Shown piece by piece: positions 53,009 through 61,331 of a DNA stretch of 64,000 bases; positions within the stretch are counted from its first letter, which is position 1; each line of letters begins with the position of its first letter. A model generated the notes under the pieces. It saw only the letters and a list, made by a program, of their open reading frames with translations. It ran no database searches and was not told the origin of the DNA. The translations under genes and the position numbers were made by a program. Source of the DNA: Thalassococcus_A lentus (lineage in GTDB: Bacteria > Pseudomonadota > Alphaproteobacteria > Rhodobacterales > Rhodobacteraceae); contig NZ_JAQIOY010000002.1 in NCBI RefSeq assembly GCF_028023555.1, positions 124,001-188,000 on the forward strand, read 5' to 3'.

Positions 53009-53406
53009 TGGTCCACCTCACATGTTCCGCGCCACATGTCCCGTCCAAAGCTCAGCGAGGCCGATCCTTCGGGGTCCACGATCATCAGTATATCGACGTC
53101 CGGCGGCGTATCGGCATGAAATCCGGCCCAGCCGCCGGGCAGGGCGACCGCCTCGGCCACCAATTTGCGCCCGTTGAGATCCACCTTGGCCACAACCCGC
53201 TGCGGTGGCTCGTCCCGCGATATCGGCGGCGCAAGTTGCGCGCGGTCCAGAGAAAAGCGCACCGGCATCTGTGCGCCCTCCTGCGCCAGATCGCAGGCAT
53301 AGGTCATCACCGTGCCTGCCCGGGCTCCCGAAGCCAAAGCGCAAAGGATCGCCGCAGCCATGATCATGCGTCCGGGCTTCTTCTTTTTCCAAATACGCCA
53401 TCCCAC
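53005..53406 (-). CDS. Small secreted Cys-containing protein embedded in the liv operon (first of pair)
   Basis: About 133 residues. The chosen GTG start at 53406 lies one base after the livF stop with GGGGGG upstream and gives a basic n-region (WKKKKPGR) plus hydrophobic signal ending ARA. An inner ATG at 53367 would give a shorter signal. The mature protein begins GTVMTYACDLAQ and ends MWRGTCEVDQ, so one Cys lies at each end, as in the next gene. It is beta-rich with no known motif. It overlaps the following gene by 4 nt. Confidence 0.7.
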   Translation of the reverse strand: MGWRIWKKKKPGRMIMAAAILCALASGARAGTVMTYACDLAQEGAQMPVRFSLDRAQLAPPISRDEPPQRVVAKVDLNGRKLVAEAVALPGGWAGFHADTPPDVDILMIVDPEGSASLSFGRDMWRGTCEVDQ

Positions 53407-53407
53407 A

Positions 53408-54127
53408 TCAGCCCCCCAGAAACGAGCGGCGCACGTCCGGGTCGGCCAGCAGATCCTTACCAGTGCCTGTATGCGCATTCGCGCCCTGCACCAGCACATA
53501 GCCTTTATCCGCGATCTCCAGAGCCTGCCGGGCGTTCTGTTCCACCATCAATATGCAGATCCCGGTTCGGGCCACTTCGATGATGCGATCAAAAAGTTCG
53601 TCCATCACAATGGGCGAAACCCCGGCGGTGGGTTCATCCAGCATCAGGACCTTTGGCTGGGTCATCAAAGCCCGGCCCACAGCCACCTGCTGGCGCTGAC
53701 CGCCCGACAACTCACCCGCAGCCTGCGCGCGTTTTTCACGCAGGATCGGAAACAGCTCGAACACCTGCTCCATGGTTTCGCGGTAGTCATCCTCGCGGAT
53801 GAATGCCCCCATCTCCAGGTTCTCTTCGACCGTCATCGAGGTAAAGATGTTCGACGTCTGCGGAACAAACCCCATGCCTTTGCGCACACGGGCCTGCGGG
53901 CTGAGTTCGGTAATGTCCTGCCCATCAAGGCGCACAGCGCCCTGCCGCAAATTGAGCATTCCGAAAACAGCCTTCATCGCCGTCGACTTGCCAGCTCCGT
54001 TGGGCCCGACGATCACCGCGATCTCTCCGCGTTCAACGGCGATAGTGCAGTCGTGCAGAATGTCCGGGCCGGATTTCCCGTAGCCACCGGTCATACTGTC
54101 ACCGATCAAGAATGGCTCGCCGCTCAT
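53408..54127 (-). CDS. livF: Branched-chain amino acid ABC ATPase LivF
   Basis: A 239-residue LivF-type ATPase. Walker A GPNGAGKST (41-49), signature LSGGQRQQVAVGRAL and Walker B VLMLDEPTAGVSP are present. The start at 54127 is preceded by GGGAGATC. Copy C of the dispersed repeat and further hairpins fill the 163-nt gap to livG. The first small secreted-protein gene begins one base after its stop. Confidence 0.94.
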   Translation of the reverse strand: MSGEPFLIGDSMTGGYGKSGPDILHDCTIAVERGEIAVIVGPNGAGKSTAMKAVFGMLNLRQGAVRLDGQDITELSPQARVRKGMGFVPQTSNIFTSMTVEENLEMGAFIREDDYRETMEQVFELFPILREKRAQAAGELSGGQRQQVAVGRALMTQPKVLMLDEPTAGVSPIVMDELFDRIIEVARTGICILMVEQNARQALEIADKGYVLVQGANAHTGTGKDLLADPDVRRSFLGG

Positions 54128-54140
54128 GCTGATCTCCCGT

Positions 54141-54200
54141 GTTTCTTTGTGCCCCAAATATCCCGGGGAGTCGGCGCGTGCGGCGACGGGGCAGAGCCCC
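54141..54200 (-). repeat. Dispersed hairpin repeat, copy C
   Basis: GTTTCTTTGTGCCCCAAATA then TCCCGGGGAG, with GGGGC-AGA-GCCCC (54188-54200) further on. It lies between livG and livF, 13 nt upstream of the livF start. Same core and orientation as copies A and B. Confidence 0.85.
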
Positions 54201-54251
54201 GCGCGTGGGCCGCAGGCCCGCGCGCCCTACGGCGACGCCCTTGGGCGGCGC
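54201..54251 (-). repeat. Additional GC-rich hairpins in the livG-livF gap
   Basis: An 11-bp stem GCGCGTGGGCC/GGCCCGCGCGC with loop GCA (54201-54225, one G-T pair) and a 9-bp stem with loop TT (54232-54251, one mismatch). Together with copy C they give three stems in a row inside an operon. Confidence 0.65.
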
Positions 54252-54290
54252 AATCCTGTACCGGCACAGGCATTCGTTGGCCCGTCAGCA

Positions 54291-55070
54291 TCATGTGGCC
54301 GCTTCCTTGTTTTTCAGTCCGGTGCCCAGATAGGCCTCGATCACCTGCTCGTTGGCCTTGATTTCGTCCAGCGTGCCTTCGGCCAGCTTCTTGCCCTCAG
54401 CCATGACGATCACCGGATCACAAATGCGACCGATAAAGTCCATGTCGTGTTCAATCACGCAGAAGGTATACCCGCGTTCGCGGTTCAGACGCTGGATCGT
54501 GTCGGCGATGGTATTCAGCAAGGTCCGGTTCACACCGGCGCCAACTTCGTCCAGAAAAACAATCTTGGCGTCCACCATCATGGTGCGGCCCAGTTCCAGC
54601 AGCTTTTTCTGCCCGCCCGAAACAGCCCCCGCCGGATGGTCTGCAAGATGTGAAATGGTCAGGAACTCAAGGACTTCATCCGCCTTGGCGCGCAGCGCGC
54701 GTTCTTCCTCGGCAATGCGTTTGCGTCCGAACCAGGTGTTCCAGAGCTGTTCCCCGGATTGTCCGCCGGGCACCATCATCAGGTTCTCGCGGCAGCTCAT
54801 GGATGAAAATTCATGGGCAATCTGGAATGTGCGCAGCAGGCCTTTGTGAAACAAGGCGTGCGGGGGCAGACCGGTGATGTCTTCGCCATCCATAAAGACG
54901 CGCCCGGATGTGGGTGGCAGTGCCCCGGCGATCACATTGAACAGCGTGGTCTTGCCTGCGCCATTCGGGCCAACCAGCCCGGTGATTGATCCCGTAGCGA
55001 TCTCAAGCGATGCACCATCAACAGCTCTGAAGCCGCCAAAGTGGCGGTGCAGGTTTTCAACCCGGATCAC
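54291..55070 (-). CDS. livG: Branched-chain amino acid ABC ATPase LivG
   Basis: A 259-residue LivG-type ATPase with Walker A GPNGAGKTT (34-42), signature VSGGQKKLLELGRTM and Walker B IVFLDEVGAGVNR. The Walker B region reads DEVGAGV where DEPxAGL is usual, a small variation. It energises LivHM with LivF. The livK gene lies 94 nt upstream with a hairpin between. Confidence 0.94.
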   Translation of the reverse strand: MIRVENLHRHFGGFRAVDGASLEIATGSITGLVGPNGAGKTTLFNVIAGALPPTSGRVFMDGEDITGLPPHALFHKGLLRTFQIAHEFSSMSCRENLMMVPGGQSGEQLWNTWFGRKRIAEEERALRAKADEVLEFLTISHLADHPAGAVSGGQKKLLELGRTMMVDAKIVFLDEVGAGVNRTLLNTIADTIQRLNRERGYTFCVIEHDMDFIGRICDPVIVMAEGKKLAEGTLDEIKANEQVIEAYLGTGLKNKEAAT

Positions 55071-55120
55071 GATGATATCCCCTTATGCAGCGTTTGGACG
55101 CTGTCTTTGGTCTTGTGAAA

Positions 55121-55141
55121 ACGGCCCGGATGTCCGGGCCG
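55121..55141 (-). terminator. Hairpin after livK with short T-run
   Basis: A 9-bp stem CGGCCCGGA with its exact complement and a 2-nt loop, followed by TTTT on the minus strand. It probably terminates a share of livK transcripts so that the binding protein is made in excess. Confidence 0.7.
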
Positions 55142-55164
55142 CTTCTGTTTTCTCGTTCGTCAGA

Positions 55165-56361
55165 TCAGCGGTAGCCGACAACGGCCAATGCGCCATCCTT
55201 GACGGTATATTCCGCATAAGAGCCTGCGGCTTCGCCTGGGCCGACCAGCTCAACGCCTGTGGCGCCTGCGTAGTCCACATCACCGCCTGCGGCGAGGATC
55301 TCGATGGCCTTGCCCAGCTCACCGGGAAGGATCGGCTCGCCCGGTGCATTGGCTACGTCCATGATTTTGGCTGCATAGTCGCCGGGCTCAACAGAACCTG
55401 CGGCGGCCATGGCCAGCATGATCAGGGCTGCAGCGTCATAGCTTTCGCCAGCGTAGACAGAGGTGCCGTCGATGCCGGCTGCGCTTGCCATTTCAGCAAA
55501 GATCGCGCCGCCTGCGTTGTCCGAACCCGGAGCCGTGCCGATGGTGCCATCAATGTCGCTGCCGAAGGCCGCTGTCAGGCTGTCACCGATCATGCCGTCG
55601 CCGAGGGCGAACATGTCGAATGCACCGGTGTCCAACGAGGCCTGAATGACGCCTGCGCCACCTTGATCGACGTAGCCCAGAACAACCAGCGCGTCGCCGC
55701 CAGCGGATGCCAGTGCGCCAACTTCTGCCGAGTAGTCCGCTTTGCCATCTTCATGGGCCGCGGCCAGAGTGACAGAACCACCAGCGGCCTCATAGGCTGC
55801 CTGGAATGCGTCAGCAAAGCCTTTGCCGTAGTCGTTGTTGGTGTAGGTCACCGCAACGGAAGAGACGCCTTTTTCCATCAGGATACCGGCCAGAACTTCG
55901 CCCTGACGCGCATCGGATGGCGCGGTGCGGAAGAAAAGACCGTTGTCTTCGGCTGCCGACAGAGCAGGCGATGTCGCCGATGGCGATACCATCACGATGC
56001 CGTTTGGCACGGCGACGTTCGACAGGATTGCACCGGTCACACCCGAGCAATCGGCACCCATGATGCCTTTGACGCCGTCCGATGTGATCAGACGTTCCGC
56101 TGCGGCGGAGGCCGCTGCCGCGTCAACGCATGTGCTGTCTGCGCGCACGGGCATGACAGACATGCCGTCCATCAGCTTGCCGCTTTCGGTGACTTCGGCC
56201 ATTGCCATTTCAGCGCCTGCCGCCATAGCGGGTGTCAGCGATTCAATCGGGCCGGTAAAGCCAAGGATCACGCCCAGCTTCAGTTCAGACCCGTGACCAT
56301 CTGCATAGGCGCCGCCGGCAAGCAGCGCGCTGGCCGCGGTAGCGATCATCAGTTTTTTCAT
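55165..56361 (-). CDS. livK: Branched-chain amino acid-type ABC substrate-binding protein
   Basis: A 398-residue periplasmic binding protein of the Leu/Ile/Val (peripla_BP_6) class. It has a Sec signal (about 1-22, ending AYADG), then KLGVILGFTGPIESLTPAMAAGAEMA, which is the family start, and a GVKGIMGADCSGVTGAIL region. It is the first gene of the liv operon. Substrates of this class in roseobacters include branched-chain amino acids but also other amides and aromatic acids, so specificity is open. Confidence 0.92.
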   Translation of the reverse strand: MKKLMIATAASALLAGGAYADGHGSELKLGVILGFTGPIESLTPAMAAGAEMAMAEVTESGKLMDGMSVMPVRADSTCVDAAAASAAAERLITSDGVKGIMGADCSGVTGAILSNVAVPNGIVMVSPSATSPALSAAEDNGLFFRTAPSDARQGEVLAGILMEKGVSSVAVTYTNNDYGKGFADAFQAAYEAAGGSVTLAAAHEDGKADYSAEVGALASAGGDALVVLGYVDQGGAGVIQASLDTGAFDMFALGDGMIGDSLTAAFGSDIDGTIGTAPGSDNAGGAIFAEMASAAGIDGTSVYAGESYDAAALIMLAMAAAGSVEPGDYAAKIMDVANAPGEPILPGELGKAIEILAAGGDVDYAGATGVELVGPGEAAGSYAEYTVKDGALAVVGYR

Positions 56362-56544
56362 GTTTCATCTCCCTGTTGGATCATTCTTGTCCGGCCCTCA
56401 GATTAGGGCTGGCACAGGGAAAAGAAAAGGGGCCGCGGAAATGCCTGCCCCAGCGTAAATTGTGGCGTTGATCAGGCTACTTGGCCTTGCCGCAGGCAGT
56501 GCTGCCCCCATATGTTTCCCAGTACACAAAGGCAGGAGTCTTTC

Positions 56545-57651
56545 ATGGTTTTTCGCGCGGGTCTGATTTCGATGTCCCTGATCTGTGGGACGGCGTCCTT
56601 TGCCGGGCCAGTGGATACCATGGCGGGCCAGATGCAGGCCGAAGCGGTCGTCGAAGACCTGTTTACGCCCTGGGCCTTTGGCTTTCTGCCCGATGGCACC
56701 ATCCTGATCACCGAAAGGGATGGCGAGTTGCTGTCGTTCAAAGATGGTCAGCGCAGTGAAATCTCGGGGCTTCCCAAGATTCTGGTCGACGGGCAGGGCG
56801 GCCTGCTGGATGTTCTTGTTCCTCGGGATTTTGCACAAAGCCGGCAATTGTTTTTCACCTATGCGAAAAAGCAGTTCCTGCGCGGCTCAGGGACGGCCGT
56901 TTACCGGGCAACACTGTCCGAGGATGGAACCTCGCTTGAGGACGGCGAAACGATTTTTCAGATTGCGCGCGGTACAGGCGGAGGATTCCACTTTGGCTCC
57001 AGGCTTGTAGAAGCGCAGGACGGCACTTTGTACGTGACCATCGGCGATCGCGGCAATCCGGATCAGGCGCAAGACCTTGAGATGCACAACGGATCGGTTC
57101 TGCGGATCACCAAGGACGGGCGGGCGCCCGATGACAATCCGTTTGTCGGTCAGCGCGGGGCTTTGGATGAAATCTGGTCCTATGGGCATCGCAACCCGCA
57201 AGGTGCGGCCATGGATGCCGAGGGACAGATCTGGGTGGCGGAACATGGTGCCAAGGGCGGGGACGAAGTGAACCGGATTGCCAAAGGCGCGAACTTTGGC
57301 TGGCCAGTCATTTCCTATGGCGTGAACTATGACGGATCCAAAATTGGCGAAGGCACCGCAAAGGATGGCATGGAACAGCCCGTACACTACTGGGACCCAT
57401 CAATCGCGCCGTCCGGGATGACATTCTATGACGGTGTCGTTTCGGACTGGGCTGGAAATGCTTTTGTTGGATCGTTGAAATTCAGTTATATTTCAAGACT
57501 TTCCGGAGACCCTCTGGCCGAGGTGGAGCGTATCGAATCCGAAGAAACCTCGCGTGTTCGCGATGTCCGGCAAGGCCCGGATGGCGCGCTTTGGTTTCTG
57601 TCGGTCGGCAATGGCGCACTCTATCGGTTGGCCCCCGCAACGGGTGGCTGA
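56545..57651 (+). CDS. PQQ-dependent aldose-type sugar dehydrogenase
   Basis: A 368-residue exported beta-propeller of the glucose/sorbosone dehydrogenase family (Asd/YliI type). It has a signal peptide (about 1-20), a PWAFGFLPDGTILITERDG blade, the catalytic-type His in GGGFHFGSRL, GDRGNPDQAQDL, SYGHRNPQGAA and AEHGAKGGDEVN. It oxidises aldoses in the periplasm with PQQ. The ATG at 56545 has CAGGAG upstream; an in-frame ATG 33 nt earlier lacks it. Confidence 0.9.
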   Translation: MVFRAGLISMSLICGTASFAGPVDTMAGQMQAEAVVEDLFTPWAFGFLPDGTILITERDGELLSFKDGQRSEISGLPKILVDGQGGLLDVLVPRDFAQSRQLFFTYAKKQFLRGSGTAVYRATLSEDGTSLEDGETIFQIARGTGGGFHFGSRLVEAQDGTLYVTIGDRGNPDQAQDLEMHNGSVLRITKDGRAPDDNPFVGQRGALDEIWSYGHRNPQGAAMDAEGQIWVAEHGAKGGDEVNRIAKGANFGWPVISYGVNYDGSKIGEGTAKDGMEQPVHYWDPSIAPSGMTFYDGVVSDWAGNAFVGSLKFSYISRLSGDPLAEVERIESEETSRVRDVRQGPDGALWFLSVGNGALYRLAPATGG

Positions 57652-57744
57652 ACCGTCCGCGCCGGTGTCAAAGTCTGGCATTCCCGCCTAGCCATCGGCG
57701 CGCAGCCCTGCCATTCTGGAGATGCATTTCACCAGGAGGCCATT

Positions 57745-58167
57745 ATGCGTTCAGCCCTTTTGACCCTACCGTTCGCCGCCATGTTGCTTGCGTCCCCGGT
57801 TGCTGCCCAGCAACCGGATTCGGTGTTCAACGACTATGCCGATATGCGCGCTCAGATGGATGAGCTGACAAAAACCCGGAACATTCAGCAGCTTATGCTG
57901 CGTTTTGGCGGTGCGGACGAAATGACCACCGTTCAGTTGGACAACCTCGATGCGCAGGTCGAACAGATCTATGCAGTAGACTTCGAGCAGGTCTCAGTTC
58001 TGCGTCGCACCGAACATGACAACGGCTTTTACCAAGAGTTGCTCGCGTATTGGACCGGCTTGAACTACCTCTATGTCTACGTTTTCTACCATGAACGTGA
58101 CGGAAAGATCGTGGCGATAAATTTCCGTTTTAATAGCGATTTCAATGCATTGAACAATTTGTTTTAA
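57745..58167 (+). CDS. Small secreted protein of unknown function
   Basis: A 140-residue protein with a Sec signal (about 1-21, ending VAAQ) and a helical then beta-containing body with RNIQQLMLRFGGADEMT and many aromatic residues (YWTGLNYLYVYVFYHERDG). No family recognised. CACCAGGAGG lies well placed before the ATG. It is monocistronic and converges on the GNAT gene, overlapping it by 4 nt tail to tail. Confidence 0.75.
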   Translation: MRSALLTLPFAAMLLASPVAAQQPDSVFNDYADMRAQMDELTKTRNIQQLMLRFGGADEMTTVQLDNLDAQVEQIYAVDFEQVSVLRRTEHDNGFYQELLAYWTGLNYLYVYVFYHERDGKIVAINFRFNSDFNALNNLF

Positions 58168-58670
58168 GCGTCGCTTGAGCGTTTCAGCCTGTAGTAGGCG
58201 GTGTCGGTCATCTCGATGCCGCCGTAGTCGAAGTTTTCCTTTTCGACGCCGGTCAGTTCAAAGCCAAGTCTGCCCAGCAGCTTGGCAGACGACAGGTTGC
58301 GCGGATCAATTTCGGCGGTCAGGGCCGGTGCATCGGGAAATTGGGTCCACACCGTGCCTATCAGCGCGGCGACCGCTTCGCTTGCATAGCCGTGACCCCA
58401 ATAATCCGGATGCAGGATGTAGGCGATCTCGTAGCGTCGCCAAAGCCCGGCGCGGCCGATCAATTGGCCGTCTAGCGTGATGCCGAGCTCAAGGTGGTCC
58501 TGAGGGGCATGGCGCATGAAATCGGCAAGCACGCCCTTTGTTTTCTCGGGATCGTTCCAGGCTGGCCTGTCCCAATACTGCATGGCCCGCGGATCCGAGA
58601 AAATACTGTGCAATGCATCGAGGTCCGCATCGCAAAACGGACGCAGTGTCAGCCGCTTTGTATGGATCAC
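58164..58670 (-). CDS. GNAT-family N-acetyltransferase (RimJ/RimL-like)
   Basis: A 168-residue acetyltransferase. The N-terminal LTLRPFCDADLDALHSIFSDPRA and the acetyl-CoA-binding HPDYWGHGYASEAVAAL segment are typical of the RimJ/RimL (GNAT_3) group, which acetylates protein N-termini or small amines. The start overlaps the stop of the upstream GlxA regulator gene by 4 nt, so translation is coupled. Substrate unknown. Confidence 0.85.
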   Translation of the reverse strand: MIHTKRLTLRPFCDADLDALHSIFSDPRAMQYWDRPAWNDPEKTKGVLADFMRHAPQDHLELGITLDGQLIGRAGLWRRYEIAYILHPDYWGHGYASEAVAALIGTVWTQFPDAPALTAEIDPRNLSSAKLLGRLGFELTGVEKENFDYGGIEMTDTAYYRLKRSSDA

Positions 58671-59677
58671 ACCGAAAGGCGTGATGCATGCGCACCACGT
58701 TCGCGGTAGGGCGTGGTTTCATAATGCGCACGGTAGCATTTCGAAAAATGCGACGGCGAGGCAAAGCCGCAAGCCAAGGCGACATTGATCACGCTCATAT
58801 CTGTTTGCATCAGCAGGTTACGCGCTTTTTGCAGCCTCAGTTCCATGTAGTAGCGCTTGGGCGAGCGGTTCAGGTAGCGCCGGAACAAACGCTCCAGCTG
58901 GCGGGTCGACATGCCAACTTCCGAGGCCAGGATCGAAGGGCTGATCGGCTCTTCGATGTTGGCTTCCATCATCTGGATGACCTGGCTGAGTTTCGGATGC
59001 CTGACACCAATACGCGTAGGCACGGACAGGCGCTGTGTGTCCTGATCGGTGCGGATCGAGCTGTAAATCTGCTGATCGGCCACAGCATTGGCCAGCTCTT
59101 CGCCATGTTCATTTGAGATGACCTGCAAAAACAGGTCGATCGAGGATGTGCCGCCAGCGGTCGAGAACCGGTTTCCATCAATCGTGAACACCGATTTTGT
59201 CAGTTCCACCTCTTCGAATTCTTCAGAAAAGCTGTCCTGATTTTCCCAGTGAATCGTCGTGCGTTTGCCGTCGAGCAGTCCAGCGGCTGCAAGCGAGTAA
59301 GACGCCGTGCAAAGGCCGCCAATCTGGATGCCCTTACGGGCCTCGCGGCGCAACCAGTTCAACAGGCGTTTTGTTGTGGCGGCCTGTACGTCCCGTCCGC
59401 CGCAAACGACGATGGTATCATCACGGTGCAACTCTGTCAGGTCGTCGTCCAACTGAAACACTGTTCCCGTTGAGCAAGCCATGGTTTGACCGCCTTCGCC
59501 CACCACACGCCATGAATACAGGGGCTTTCCAGACATCTGGTTGGCAAGGCGCAGGCAGTCCAGCGCGGCCGCAAAGCTGAGCAGCGTGAAGTTTTCGAGC
59601 AGTACAAACACGAAGCGTCTTGGTTTGTCGGGAACCGTGTCAACCGAAACGCTGTTTTGCTGAACCGGAGGAAGCAT
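58667..59677 (-). CDS. GlxA-family transcriptional regulator (DJ-1/PfpI-like plus AraC HTH)
   Basis: A 336-residue regulator with an N-terminal DJ-1/PfpI-like amidase-type domain (about 20-195) and a C-terminal AraC helix-turn-helix domain (about 225-330, SVINVALACGFASPSHFSKCYR). The nucleophile-elbow Cys in GLCTASYSLA is present but catalysis is unlikely. This is the GlxA/CdhR/GbdR type that senses carnitine, choline or glycine-betaine products. AraC-GATase regulators of methylated amines are common in this group. The GNAT gene is downstream and coupled. Confidence 0.88.
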   Translation of the reverse strand: MLPPVQQNSVSVDTVPDKPRRFVFVLLENFTLLSFAAALDCLRLANQMSGKPLYSWRVVGEGGQTMACSTGTVFQLDDDLTELHRDDTIVVCGGRDVQAATTKRLLNWLRREARKGIQIGGLCTASYSLAAAGLLDGKRTTIHWENQDSFSEEFEEVELTKSVFTIDGNRFSTAGGTSSIDLFLQVISNEHGEELANAVADQQIYSSIRTDQDTQRLSVPTRIGVRHPKLSQVIQMMEANIEEPISPSILASEVGMSTRQLERLFRRYLNRSPKRYYMELRLQKARNLLMQTDMSVINVALACGFASPSHFSKCYRAHYETTPYRERGAHASRLSV

Positions 59678-59869
59678 CTTGGCGGTATTCCTTTGCCATT
59701 CCGCACCACGTTTTCGGCGTTTGCGGCATCTTTCTTCTCAGATGGTCAGAACTCAAAGGAAGCGTCAAGACATGTTGCGCGATTCCGCCTCTGGTCTTGG
59801 TTGACGCAGAGCGCTATACAGAGTTCCTGTTAACGCTCACGTCGAGCACCACACCGGAGATTGAAGACC

Positions 59870-61240
59870 ATGACGGAATGGCACAAAACGAACTGGCGCA
59901 ACAAACCGCGGGTTCAGATGCCGGATTATACGGATCAGGACGCGTTGCACTCGGTCGAGGCACAGCTGGCCAAGTATCCACCGCTGGTCTTTGCCGGTGA
60001 GGCGCGCAAGCTGAAAAAGCAACTGGGCGCGGCGTCGCGCGGCGAGGCGTTTTTGCTTCAGGGTGGCGACTGTGCCGAGGCGTTTGATCAGTTCAGCGCA
60101 GACGGCATTCGTGACACCTTCAAGGTGATGCTGCAGATGGCAATGGTGCTGACATACGGTGCCAAGGTTCCTGTTGTGAAAGTGGGCCGCATGGCCGGCC
60201 AATTCGCCAAGCCACGTTCGGCGCCGACAGAGACCGTCGATGGTCTGGAACTGCCCAGCTACCGCGGTGACATCATCAACGAGCTGGCCTTTACGCCAGA
60301 GGCTCGTATTCCCGACCCGAAAAAGATGCTGCAGGCCTACACGCAAGCTGCGGCAACTCTGAACTTGCTGCGCGCCTTTTCGACTGGTGGTTACGCTGAT
60401 GTTCATCAGGTCCACAGCTGGACTCTCGGCTTTACCGAAAGCGAAAAGGCCGCCCGGTTCCGCGAGATGGCCAACCGGATCTCGGACACGCTTGATTTCA
60501 TTTCGGCTGCGGGTCTCGACAGCGATCAGGAACCCAGCCTTCAGACAGTGGATTTCTACACAAGCCATGAATCTCTGCTGCTGGAATACGAAGAGGCTCT
60601 GTGCCGTCTGGACAGCACGTCAGGCAAATGGCTGGCTGGCTCGGGTCATATGGTCTGGATTGGTGACCGGACGCGTCAACCCGATGGCGCCCACGTCGAA
60701 TTCGCTCGCGGGGTTCTGAACCCGGTCGGTCTGAAATGCGGTCCAACCACCACGGCCGAAGACCTCAAGGTTCTCATGTCCAAGCTGAACCCTGAAAACG
60801 AAGCCGGTAAACTGACGCTGATCGCCCGGTTTGGTGCAGGCAATGTTGCGGAACATCTGCCGCGTCTGGTCAAGGCCGTTCAGGAAGAGGGCGCCAATGT
60901 GGTTTGGGTCTGTGATCCGATGCATGGCAACACGATCAAATCCTCGACCGGCTACAAAACGCGTCCGTTCGATTCCGTTCTGCGTGAGGTCAAAGAGTTC
61001 TTTGGCGTTCATCAGGCAGAGGGAACGATCCCCGGCGGTGTTCATTTCGAAATGACCGGCCAGAACGTGACTGAATGCACGGGTGGCGTTCATGCCGTCA
61101 CAGACGAGGATCTGTCCGATCGATACCACACAGCCTGTGACCCGCGTCTGAATGCATCGCAGTCGCTGGAACTGGCATTCCTGGTGGCCGAAGAGCTGTC
61201 GGCCCGCCGCAATGCCGCGTCCGAGGCAGCCAACGGCTAA
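59870..61240 (+). CDS. aroG: Class II 3-deoxy-7-phosphoheptulonate synthase
   Basis: A 456-residue plant-type (class II) DAHP synthase that joins PEP and erythrose 4-phosphate. The motifs LLQGGDCAEAF, LPSYRGDIINE, NPVGLKCGPTT, VWVCDPMHGNT and GGVHFEMTGQNVTECTGG are intact, including the metal ligands. It starts the pathway that aroB and aroK (5-6.7 kb) continue. GGAG lies 11 nt before the ATG. A strong terminator follows. Confidence 0.96.
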   Translation: MTEWHKTNWRNKPRVQMPDYTDQDALHSVEAQLAKYPPLVFAGEARKLKKQLGAASRGEAFLLQGGDCAEAFDQFSADGIRDTFKVMLQMAMVLTYGAKVPVVKVGRMAGQFAKPRSAPTETVDGLELPSYRGDIINELAFTPEARIPDPKKMLQAYTQAAATLNLLRAFSTGGYADVHQVHSWTLGFTESEKAARFREMANRISDTLDFISAAGLDSDQEPSLQTVDFYTSHESLLLEYEEALCRLDSTSGKWLAGSGHMVWIGDRTRQPDGAHVEFARGVLNPVGLKCGPTTTAEDLKVLMSKLNPENEAGKLTLIARFGAGNVAEHLPRLVKAVQEEGANVVWVCDPMHGNTIKSSTGYKTRPFDSVLREVKEFFGVHQAEGTIPGGVHFEMTGQNVTECTGGVHAVTDEDLSDRYHTACDPRLNASQSLELAFLVAEELSARRNAASEAANG

Positions 61241-61264
61241 TTGGTCTGACAATCAGAAAAATAG

Positions 61265-61300
61265 GCCCCGCGCTTGATCATGAAGCGCGGGGCTTTTTTT
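61265..61300 (+). terminator. Rho-independent terminator of the DAHP synthase gene
   Basis: An 11-bp perfect stem GCCCCGCGCTT with its complement, 7-nt loop, then seven T residues. It begins 24 nt after the stop. Confidence 0.95.
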
Positions 61301-61331
61301 GATCCCCCATCAGCCAGCGCTGTACCGCTGG

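Noticed and set aside
54874..56406. Long plus-strand Cys-rich frame opposite livK
   Set aside because: Complement of the Ala/Gly-rich livK codons (gcc/ggc read back as ggc/gcc-type codons); no family pattern.
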